Assembly: GCF_039540375.1 (NCBI RefSeq) | Contig: NZ_BAABEX010000029.1 | Span: 62,001 to 126,000 of the forward strand | Source: Acidovorax_G lacteus | GTDB lineage: Bacteria; Pseudomonadota; Gammaproteobacteria; Burkholderiales; Burkholderiaceae_C | Reading direction: 5' to 3' | DNA: 64,000 bases | Shown: positions 31,709-38,727 of the stretch, piece after piece | How the letters are laid out: every line of letters starts with the position of its first letter | Numbering within the stretch: position 1 is the stretch's first letter | Position numbers and translations under genes: made by a program | Notes under the pieces: model-generated | What the model was told of the DNA's origin: nothing | What the model saw: the letters and a program-made list of their open reading frames with translations, nothing else | The model's database searches: none

Positions 31709-33169
31709 ATGACCACCACAAGCCAGGCCGCCGATTTCGAGTCGATGTTCGAGTTGGCCCCCGTATCCCTCTGGCTTGAGGACTACAGTGCGTTGCGCCG
31801 ATTGTTCGACCAGTGGCGTGCCGAAGGCGTAGAAAACCTACGCGCTCACCTGACGGACGATCCGGAACGGTTGCAGGCCTGCAGTCGCAGCCTGCAGGTG
31901 TTGCGCGTGAATCGCCGCACGCTCGATCTGTTTGCTGCCAGCTCGCAACAACAACTGGTGTCGCAGTTGCATCAGGTGTTTCGTGACGACATGCATCACA
32001 CCCTGGTGTACGAGCTGGAGCAGCTCTGGAACGGCCACCTGGAGGTGGCCAACCAGACGGTGAACTACACGCTCGATGGCCGACGACTGGACGTACACGT
32101 ACGCATTCGAGTCTTGCCAGGTCACGAGCAGGCATGGGACCGTGTCCTGGTGTCGCTGGAAGATGTGACCCAGCAGACGCAAGGTGTGCGCCGGCTGCAG
32201 CGCAGCGAGCGCTATGCCCGTGATCTGTTCGAACATTCCCCCGTGTCGCTTTGGGTGGAGGACTTCAGCGTCGTCAAGCACTTGCTCGATGGGGTGCGTG
32301 CCCAGGGCATCACCGACTTCCGGACCTTCCTGCAAGTGCATCCCGAATTCGTCACGCGCTGCATGCAGGAGATCCGGGTGATTGACGTGAACCAGCTCAC
32401 CCTGCGCATGTTCGGGGCCCAGAGCAAGGACGAGCTGCTTGGCAACCTGGGCCGCGTGTTCCGCGGCGAGATGCACGAGTCGTTCTCGGAGCAGTTGCTG
32501 GATTTGTGGGAGGGCAAGACGTTCCAGCAGCGAGAGGTGGTGAACTACGCGCTGTCTGGGGACGCCGTGCATATCCACATGCAGTTTGCCGTCCTCGCCG
32601 ACCACCAGCACGACTGGGGGCTGGTGCTGCTGTCGCTGGTGGACATCACGGCGCGCAAAAAGGCCGAGGCCTATCTGGAGTACCTGGGCAAGCACGATGT
32701 GCTCACGCAGTTGCGCAACCGCGCGTACTACGCAGAAGAGCTCAACCGCATCAAGCGCAAAGGGCCCTGGCCGTGTTCGGTGATTGCGATCGACCTCAAT
32801 GGTTTGAAGATCGTGAACGACGAGCGGGGCCATGCGGCCGGGGATGCCCTTCTGCGCCGTATTGGCGAGGTGCTGGCCAAGGCTGTGGACGCGCCCGCCT
32901 GCGCCGCCCGCATCGGCGGCGATGAATTTGCCGTACTGCTACCTGGCATCGATGCCCGGGGGGCGCTGGGAGTGCAGGAGCGCATCCTCTCGCTGCTGGA
33001 GTTGAACAACCAGTTTTATCCTGGACACCCCATCAGCCTCGCCATGGGAGTGGCTACCTGCGACACCAGCGAGCAGGTGGATGCTGCCTTGCACCGTGCT
33101 GACCAGGCGATGTATGCCGAGAAATCGCGCTACTACCAGGAGGCGGGCTCAGACCGGCGACGGGGCTGA
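31709..33169 (+). CDS. Diguanylate cyclase with two tandem PAS-like domains
   Basis: 486 residues. Two copies of a PAS-like sensor open with nearly the same phrase, APVSLWLEDYSALRRL near residue 17 and SPVSLWVEDFSVVKHL near 173. A GGDEF domain follows with the intact active site IGGDEFAVL and substrate motif DLNGLKIVND. The RxxD inhibitory site usually found five residues before GGDEF is absent, so product feedback is not expected. No membrane segments are seen; it should be cytoplasmic. The start at 31709 has AAGGAG upstream; an ATG at 31685 would lie before that site. Confidence 0.9.
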   Translation: MTTTSQAADFESMFELAPVSLWLEDYSALRRLFDQWRAEGVENLRAHLTDDPERLQACSRSLQVLRVNRRTLDLFAASSQQQLVSQLHQVFRDDMHHTLVYELEQLWNGHLEVANQTVNYTLDGRRLDVHVRIRVLPGHEQAWDRVLVSLEDVTQQTQGVRRLQRSERYARDLFEHSPVSLWVEDFSVVKHLLDGVRAQGITDFRTFLQVHPEFVTRCMQEIRVIDVNQLTLRMFGAQSKDELLGNLGRVFRGEMHESFSEQLLDLWEGKTFQQREVVNYALSGDAVHIHMQFAVLADHQHDWGLVLLSLVDITARKKAEAYLEYLGKHDVLTQLRNRAYYAEELNRIKRKGPWPCSVIAIDLNGLKIVNDERGHAAGDALLRRIGEVLAKAVDAPACAARIGGDEFAVLLPGIDARGALGVQERILSLLELNNQFYPGHPISLAMGVATCDTSEQVDAALHRADQAMYAEKSRYYQEAGSDRRRG

Positions 33170-33200
33170 ACTGCGGCGCTGCAGCCGCTGGTCGGGCCGG

Positions 33201-34433
33201 TCAGGTGTGCGCAGCTGCGTGGCCGATCTCAGGCCAGCGGCGGCGCAGGTACATCCAGGACACCATGCCCACGCTCATCATCAAAAGCGATGTGGCTGCG
33301 AGCCACAGCGTCGAGTGCATGACCAGCGGGGCGATGACCCCAGCCACCAGTCCGTTGGCCGTCGAGCCCACGCAAGCCTGCATGGACGACGCCATGCCGC
33401 GGCGCGTGGGGTTCAAGTCGAGCACCAGCAAGGTGACTACCGGCACCATCAACGCCCAGCCAAACGAAAACACCGCGATCGGGATCAGGGCCCAGGACAC
33501 ATGGGCGGTGAACAGGGCATTGGCCACGAGATTGGCCACGCCCACGGTGCCCATGATCCAGAAGCCATAGCGGATCTGCTGGTACGGGCGGATACGGCCC
33601 GCGAGCCGCCCGCTGAGCCATGCGCCGCCCATGATCCCCGAGATCGTGAGCACGAAAAACCAGAAGAACTGCGTAGGTCCGAGCGCCAGGTGCTCGCCCA
33701 GAAACGCCGGCGCCGCCAGCACGTACAGAAACATGCCGTTGAAAGGCACACCACTGGCCAGCGCCAGCAATACAAAGCGCGCGCTGGAGCCCAGGGCCCA
33801 GTAGCCCTGCATCAGATTGCGTACGTTGAAGGGCTGGCGATGCTCGACGTGCAGCGTCTCGGGCAGCAGCCGGTAGTTGGCCACCCACAGGGCCACGCCG
33901 ATGGCAGTCAGGAACCAGAAGATCGTATGCCAGTCGGCATGCACGAACAGCCAGCCGCCCACGATGGGCGCCACCGCCGGTGCCACGCCGAAGTAGATGG
34001 TCACCTGGCTCATCACCTTCTGCGCCTGGGCGGGCGGAAACATGTCGCGGATCACGGCACGCGAGACCACGATGCCCGCGCCGGTCGACAGCCCCTGCAG
34101 TGCCCGGAAGAAGATGAGTTGCCCGATGCTTTGCGACAGCGCGCAGCCTGCCGAGGCCAGCGTGAACATGGCGATGCCGGTGAGCACCACCGGGCGGCGC
34201 CCGAAGCTGTCGGCCAGCGCTCCGTGGAACAGGTTCATGAACGCGAAGCCGAACAGGTAGGCCGACAGCGTCTGCTGCATCTGCACCGGACTCGCGTTCA
34301 GCGACTGGGCGATGCCAGCAAACGCAGGGATGTACGTGTCGATGGAGAACGGCCCGAGCATGCCCAAAAGGGCGAGCAGGACCGCCAGGGCCCAGCGCGG
34401 TGCGCGCCAGAGCGTGGAGGCGTCAGGGTTCAT
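33201..34433 (-). CDS. Bcr/CflA-type MFS multidrug efflux transporter
   Basis: 410 residues with 12 predicted membrane helices. The Bcr/CflA start LLGMLGPFSIDTYIPAF and the motif GALADSFGRRPVVLTG (MFS motif A) are clear, and helix five holds IVSRAVIRDMFPP. This family exports drugs such as bicyclomycin and chloramphenicol, but the substrate is not readable. The ATG at 34433 removes 31 unrelated upstream residues. It is convergent with the diguanylate cyclase gene. Confidence 0.9.
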   Translation of the reverse strand: MNPDASTLWRAPRWALAVLLALLGMLGPFSIDTYIPAFAGIAQSLNASPVQMQQTLSAYLFGFAFMNLFHGALADSFGRRPVVLTGIAMFTLASAGCALSQSIGQLIFFRALQGLSTGAGIVVSRAVIRDMFPPAQAQKVMSQVTIYFGVAPAVAPIVGGWLFVHADWHTIFWFLTAIGVALWVANYRLLPETLHVEHRQPFNVRNLMQGYWALGSSARFVLLALASGVPFNGMFLYVLAAPAFLGEHLALGPTQFFWFFVLTISGIMGGAWLSGRLAGRIRPYQQIRYGFWIMGTVGVANLVANALFTAHVSWALIPIAVFSFGWALMVPVVTLLVLDLNPTRRGMASSMQACVGSTANGLVAGVIAPLVMHSTLWLAATSLLMMSVGMVSWMYLRRRWPEIGHAAAHT

Positions 34434-34525
34434 GGAAATGCTAAGTGTGCATGCATTATGGCCACGGCGGCGTGCACTCGTGTGGAAGCGCCCGCGGGCC
34501 CGTTGCACCGCGCACGGTGCGGCCA

Positions 34526-34560
34526 AAGCAAAACGCCCGACCAGCGGACTGGTCGGGCGT
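34526..34560 (-). terminator. Terminator of tRNA-Lys
   Basis: ACGCCCGACCAG-CGGA-CTGGTCGGGCGT is a perfect 12-bp stem (34533-34560). On the minus strand it is followed by TTTTGCTTT. It lies just past the CCA end of the tRNA. Confidence 0.85.
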
Positions 34561-34567
34561 CGGTGTT

Positions 34568-34643
34568 TGGTGGGTCCTGAAGGATTCGAACCTTCGACCT
34601 ACGGATTAAGAGTCCGCTGCTCTACCAACTGAGCTAAGAACCC
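34568..34643 (-). tRNA. tRNA-Lys (anticodon CTT)
   Basis: On the minus strand the sequence starts GGGTTCTTAGCTCAGTTGG and ends in AGGACCCA-CCA, so the CCA end is encoded. All four stems form: the acceptor GGGTTCT/AGGACCC has one G-T pair, the anticodon stem GCGGA/TCCGT encloses the loop CTCTTAA with anticodon CTT, and the T arm has GGTTCGAATCC. It decodes AAG lysine codons. No integrase gene lies next to it. Confidence 0.97.
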
Positions 34644-34737
34644 AAACTCTCTGACTGCGCTGCAGCAGAGCCTCGAATTATGCACCATTTTTCGATAGGC
34701 GCGCAAGTGGTGCCGCCATCCAGGCTTCTAGGCAGGG

Positions 34738-35622
34738 TCAGGACATCGCATTGCGGCTGGCCAGTTCCACAAACAGGCCGCTGTGGTCGAGTTCGCCCAG
34801 GCCATGGTCCACACCCTCGGCATACAGCCGCTCAAACAGGGCGGTGATGGGGGCGTCGAAGCCGATCTCGCTGGCCGTGGCCAGTGCGTTGCGCATGTCC
34901 TTGAGCTGCACGGCCATGCGGCCGCGCGGCGCGAAGTCGCGCTCGACCATGCGCTCGCCGTGGAGCTGCAGGATGCGGCTGTCGGCAAAGCCTCCGGTGA
35001 TGGCCTCGCGCACCTTGGCCATGTCGGCGCCGCCCTTGGCCGCGAACAGCAGGGCTTCGGCCACGGCGCCGATGGTGATGCCGACAATCATCTGGTTGGC
35101 CAGCTTGGTGAGCTGCCCTGCGCCGTGCGGCCCCACGTGCGTGGCGCGCCCCAGGGCCGCAAACACGGGCTGTGCGGCAGCAAAGTCTTCGGCGCGGCCG
35201 CCGACCAGAATGGCCAGCGTGCCGTTCTCGGCGCCCACCGTGCCGCCGGAGACGGGGGCATCCAGGTGCCGAACGCCCAGCTCGCCCAGGCGCGCTGCGT
35301 GGTCGCGCGCCTCGCGGGGCTGGATGGAGGCCATGTCGATGACCAACGCGCCTGCACGCAGCGCCTGCGCTACGCCCAGCCCAAACAACACATGGCCCAC
35401 CACTGGGCCGTTTTCCAGCAGGCTGACGACCACATCGGCCGAGCGCACGGACTCAGCGGCGTCGTCGGCCACGAGGATGCCCTCGTCCTGCAAGGGTTCG
35501 GCCTTGGCGCGCGTACGGTTCCACGCCGTCACTTGGTGACCAGCGGCTTGTAGCCTGCGCGCCATCGGAAAGCCCATCATGCCGATGCCCAAGACGGTGA
35601 TGCGAAGCGGAGAAAGACTCAT
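34738..35622 (-). CDS. NAD(P)-dependent beta-hydroxyacid dehydrogenase
   Basis: 294 residues. The Rossmann motif GIGMMGFPMARRL is near residue 12, the substrate loop DAPVSGGTVGAENGTLAI near 120, and the catalytic lysine lies in GAGQLTKLANQMIVG. These mark the 3-hydroxyisobutyrate dehydrogenase / tartronate semialdehyde reductase / GLYR family. No neighbouring pathway gene narrows the substrate. The ATG at 35622 is used; the long upstream frame is antisense to the hydrolase gene. It is divergent from that hydrolase. Confidence 0.9.
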   Translation of the reverse strand: MSLSPLRITVLGIGMMGFPMARRLQAAGHQVTAWNRTRAKAEPLQDEGILVADDAAESVRSADVVVSLLENGPVVGHVLFGLGVAQALRAGALVIDMASIQPREARDHAARLGELGVRHLDAPVSGGTVGAENGTLAILVGGRAEDFAAAQPVFAALGRATHVGPHGAGQLTKLANQMIVGITIGAVAEALLFAAKGGADMAKVREAITGGFADSRILQLHGERMVERDFAPRGRMAVQLKDMRNALATASEIGFDAPITALFERLYAEGVDHGLGELDHSGLFVELASRNAMS

Positions 35623-35720
35623 GGTGGCATGCGGTCGAAGATAAGAAGGGCGAGGCTCGGGTGGGGCCACGCGCAGGGGAACATGATCGGCATTTTCAGG
35701 CCCGCAGTCTGTCACGGAGC

Positions 35721-35758
35721 TTGCAGGCGGGCGGCCCCGGCCCGATGATGCGGCCCCA
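35721..35758 (+). promoter_or_regulatory. Promoter immediately before the alpha/beta hydrolase start
   Basis: TTGCAG (35721-35726), a 17-base spacer and GATGAT (35744-35749), which ends 8 bases before the ATG. There is no Shine-Dalgarno in between (CGGCCCC-type spacer). Confidence 0.45.
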
Positions 35759-36645
35759 TGGCTTTGCACACCCCCTTGCCGCCGCTGGCCGGCACCCCCG
35801 ACGCTGCCTCCGATCCTGCTTGGCTCGAGCGCATGTACAACAACCGGGCCCTGGTGCCTGACCATGCCGAGCGGCTGAGCGGCTGGGCCGAGCGCTCGGT
35901 CGCGGTGCGGGCGTCGCAGCCTGCGGCGCTGGATCTCCGGTACGGTCCTGCAGCGTCCGAGACGCTGGATGTGTTTCCTGCGGCCACGGCCGGGCCTGCT
36001 CCGGTGCTGGTGTTCCTGCACGGCGGCTACTGGCGTGCGCTCGACAAGGCGGATCATTCCTTCATCGCCCCGGCTTTCACCCAGGCCGGTGTGTGCGTGG
36101 TGGTGCCCAACTATGCGCTGTGTCCGGGCACAGAAGTGGCGCCCGTCGGGATCGGCACCATCGCCCGGCAGATGCAGGCCGCGCTGGCCTGGGTGCAACG
36201 CCATATCCATGCGCACGGCGGCGATCCGGCGCGTGTGACGGTGGCCGGGCATTCGGCCGGCGGGCAACTCGCGGCCTGGCTGCTGGCGCAGAACCCCTTC
36301 GGGGTGCGCAACGCCGTGTCGGTCTCGGGGCTGCACGATCTGGAGCCGATTCGGCACACAGCGTTCTTGCAGCAGTACTTGCGACTGGACGCCGCCCAGG
36401 TGCAGGCTTTGAGCCCGGCCCGGCTGCCCGTGCCTTCGCAGGGTACGCTGGTGGCCGTGGCGGGCGGCGATGAGAGCGCCGAGTTTTTGCGGCAGGCGCA
36501 GCTGGTGCAGGACGTGTGGGGCGCACAGCGCGTGCCGCGGGTCGAGGTGCTGCCCGGGCGCAACCACTTCACGGTGCTGGAGGCGCTGGCGGAGCCGGAC
36601 CATGCCCTGCACCGCCTCGCGCTGGAGCTGCTGCGCAGCGCGTGA
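35758..36645 (+). CDS. Alpha/beta hydrolase, esterase/kynurenine-formamidase-like
   Basis: 295 residues. The oxyanion-hole motif HGGYWRALDK is near residue 84 and the nucleophile elbow GHSAGGQ near 165, with a late histidine in GRNHFTVLEA. The HGG(Y/F)W plus GHSAGG combination fits the hormone-sensitive-lipase/arylformamidase branch. No signal peptide is seen, so it is cytoplasmic. Tryptophan-degradation genes are absent nearby, so the substrate is open. It is convergent with guaC. Confidence 0.85.
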   Translation: MALHTPLPPLAGTPDAASDPAWLERMYNNRALVPDHAERLSGWAERSVAVRASQPAALDLRYGPAASETLDVFPAATAGPAPVLVFLHGGYWRALDKADHSFIAPAFTQAGVCVVVPNYALCPGTEVAPVGIGTIARQMQAALAWVQRHIHAHGGDPARVTVAGHSAGGQLAAWLLAQNPFGVRNAVSVSGLHDLEPIRHTAFLQQYLRLDAAQVQALSPARLPVPSQGTLVAVAGGDESAEFLRQAQLVQDVWGAQRVPRVEVLPGRNHFTVLEALAEPDHALHRLALELLRSA

Positions 36646-36740
36646 CGCCGCGGGTCTGGCCGCCGCTGTGGCGGGGGGCAGCGTTGCGCGGCGCAGGCAT
36701 GGCCCGCGCGGCCTGCGGGGCTGCGTGCGCCGCCTTCGGC

Positions 36741-37718
36741 TTACATCAGCAGGTGTTCGCCCGCGTTGTCACCGCCCAGGATCACGTAGTTGACCTTGCG
36801 GATGTCCATCAGCTTCTTGCCACCCGCGTAGCTGATGGAGCTTTGCACGTCCTGCTCCATCTCGATCAGCGTGTCGGCGAGCTTGCCCTTGACGGGTTCG
36901 AGGATGCGCTTGCCTTCAACATGCTTGTACTCGCCCTTGTTGAAGTCGCTGGCCGAACCGTAGTACTCCTTGTAGAGCTCACCATCGACCTCGACGGTCT
37001 TGCCCGGTGATTCTTCGTGGCCTGCGAACAGCGAGCCGATCATCACCATCGAAGCACCGAAGCGCACGCTCTTGGCAATGTCGCCGTGGCAGCGGATGCC
37101 CCCGTCGGCAATGATGGGCTTGGTGGCCACGCGGGCGCACCACTTGAGCGCGCTGAGCTGCCAGCCGCCCGTACCGAAGCCCGTCTTGAGCTTGGTGATG
37201 CAGACCTTGCCGGGCCCGATGCCTACCTTGGTCGCATCGGCGCCCCAGTTTTCGAGGTCGATCACGGCTTCGGGCGTGCCCACATTGCCAGCAATCACAA
37301 AAGACTGCGGCAGGTGCTGCTTGAGGTAGCCGATCATGTTCTTCACGCTGTCGGCATGGCCGTGGGCAATGTCGATGGTGATGTATTCGGGCACCAGGCC
37401 TTCGGCCTTGAGGCGGTCTACCGTGTCGTAGTCGGGCTGTTTCACGCCCAGCGAAATCGAGGCATAGCAGCCCTTGGCATGCATTTCGCGCACGAACTGC
37501 ACGTTGTCCAGGTCGAAACGGTGCATCACGTAGAAGTAGCCGTTCTGCGCCAGCCAGGTGCAGATCTTTTCGTCCACCACCGTCTTCATGTTGGCTGGCA
37601 CCACCGGCAGGCGGAAGGTGCGCGAACCCAGCTGCACGCCGGCATCGCATTCCGAGCGGCTTTCCACGCGGCACTTGCGCGGCAGCAGCAGGATGTTGTC
37701 GTAGTCGAAGATTTCCAT
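36741..37718 (-). CDS. guaC: GMP reductase
   Basis: 325 residues with the IMPDH/GMPR barrel. The catalytic cysteine lies in GPGKVCITK, NADP and phosphate contacts in IADGGIRCHGDIAKSVRFGA, and the sequence has no CBS domain, which favours GMP reductase over IMP dehydrogenase. It converts GMP to IMP with NADPH in purine salvage. The ATG at 37718 has CAGGAG upstream, preceded by a perfect hairpin in the leader. Confidence 0.93.
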   Translation of the reverse strand: MEIFDYDNILLLPRKCRVESRSECDAGVQLGSRTFRLPVVPANMKTVVDEKICTWLAQNGYFYVMHRFDLDNVQFVREMHAKGCYASISLGVKQPDYDTVDRLKAEGLVPEYITIDIAHGHADSVKNMIGYLKQHLPQSFVIAGNVGTPEAVIDLENWGADATKVGIGPGKVCITKLKTGFGTGGWQLSALKWCARVATKPIIADGGIRCHGDIAKSVRFGASMVMIGSLFAGHEESPGKTVEVDGELYKEYYGSASDFNKGEYKHVEGKRILEPVKGKLADTLIEMEQDVQSSISYAGGKKLMDIRKVNYVILGGDNAGEHLLM

Positions 37719-37742
37719 GAGATTCCAAGCTCCTGTAGAAGG

Positions 37743-37766
37743 CGCTGCCGAACCATTTCGGCAGCG
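37743..37766 (-). promoter_or_regulatory. Perfect hairpin in the guaC leader
   Basis: CGCTGCCGAA-CCAT-TTCGGCAGCG is a 10-4-10 inverted repeat that ends about 14 bases before the Shine-Dalgarno of guaC. It has no T run, so it is not a terminator. It could be an operator or an mRNA structure controlling translation or stability. Confidence 0.5.
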
Positions 37767-37843
37767 TGGGGCGCTTGGCTTGGGCTCCGGCTTTGCGGGC
37801 GCGGGCGTGATGGCCCGTGCCGAACCCTGCAGTGCGCAGGCAC

Positions 37844-37877
37844 AAAAAAACCGGGCGTCAAGAAACTTGGGCCCGGT
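37844..37877 (-). terminator. Terminator after the secreted-protein gene
   Basis: On the minus strand ACCGGGC and GCCCGGT (37850-37877) form a 7-bp stem followed by a run of seven T. It separates the upstream hypothetical gene from guaC. Confidence 0.85.
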
Positions 37878-37931
37878 GATTGATTCTACTCCCCCCGGCC
37901 GCCTTGCGGTGCGCAGGGGCGCCAGGCGGCG

Positions 37932-38633
37932 CTACTCGCAATGCGCACGCGCGGCGGCCACCAGGCGACCCTCGGCATCTTGCACCCAGCCGGCCACGCC
38001 CAGGCGCGTGGCCTGGGCGCCCTCGGGCATGCGCATGCCGCGCAGGTCTTTGAGCGGGCGTCGGCCATCCCAGTCGGCGGTGGTGGCGGCCCGTACCAGC
38101 ACACGCGCAACCCCAGCGCCTTCGGTGCCCGCGGGCAGGTGCTCCACCAGGGCCAGGGTGGTGCGGTAGGCCCCCGGCGGCAGCGGGCTGCCGCGCCACT
38201 CCAGCATCACGCCCAGGTAGCCTGCAACCGGCCGGCCGTACACCACGCGCAGCGCCTGTGGGCCGCGCCGTTCCAGGGCTGCCACGTGCACGGCCGTGGG
38301 GGCCGGGGTGCTGCGGCCCAGCGCCTGCAGGCGGTCCGTGGTTTCGACCATGGCGGCGGCGGCCAGCGGTGCCTCGTCGCCCTGGGGGCTGGGGGCGATC
38401 CAGTCGAGCAGCAGGGCCGACGGGCCTGGTGCCGGCGTGCGCGGGTCGCTCCAGCAGGTGTCGCAATCGGCGCTCAGAAAGCGCTCGAACAGTGCGGCGG
38501 GCGCGGGCTGGCCGTCGCTGCGGCAGCCGATCTGGGCCTGGGCAGGCAGGGTGGCGGCCACCAGCAAAGGCAGTGCGGTCAGTGGGCGCAGGGCAAGGCG
38601 AGGGGCGAGGCGCAAGAGGGGCTGCAAGGGCAT
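37932..38633 (-). CDS. Uncharacterised secreted protein with a CxxC motif
   Basis: 233 residues from the ATG at 38633. A signal peptide ends at about residue 33 (ATLPAQAQ). After it, FERFLSADCDTCWSD holds a CxxC pair and an early cysteine (IGCRSDG) is also present. This is faintly like secreted thioredoxin-fold DUF1223 proteins, but the similarity is too weak to name. It is divergent from the UvrD/Rep helicase. The very long open frame that continues upstream on this strand is antisense to the helicase gene. Confidence 0.65.
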   Translation of the reverse strand: MPLQPLLRLAPRLALRPLTALPLLVAATLPAQAQIGCRSDGQPAPAALFERFLSADCDTCWSDPRTPAPGPSALLLDWIAPSPQGDEAPLAAAAMVETTDRLQALGRSTPAPTAVHVAALERRGPQALRVVYGRPVAGYLGVMLEWRGSPLPPGAYRTTLALVEHLPAGTEGAGVARVLVRAATTADWDGRRPLKDLRGMRMPEGAQATRLGVAGWVQDAEGRLVAAARAHCE

Positions 38634-38714
38634 TTCCGGCTCCAGGTGCGCGGGCTGTCGGCGCCGCGCGGGGGGCTGTGGGGGCCGCGACCTACGCGAC
38701 CGCGGGGGGCTTTC

Positions 38715-38727
38715 TACAATGCCCGGA
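38715..38727 (+). promoter_or_regulatory. -10 box directly before the UvrD/Rep helicase start
   Basis: TACAAT (38715-38720) ends 6 bases before the ATG, so transcription should start at or beside the A of the start codon. The -35 is poor. Confidence 0.45.

Noticed and set aside
34568..34643. tRNA-Lys as a phage or island integration site
   Set aside because: No integrase gene, no duplicated 3' tRNA end and no change of gene content is seen on either side.
37941..38726. Upstream extension of the UvrD/Rep helicase frame
   Set aside because: It is antisense to the secreted-protein gene. The helicase starts MFPHDLFAEP at 38727.
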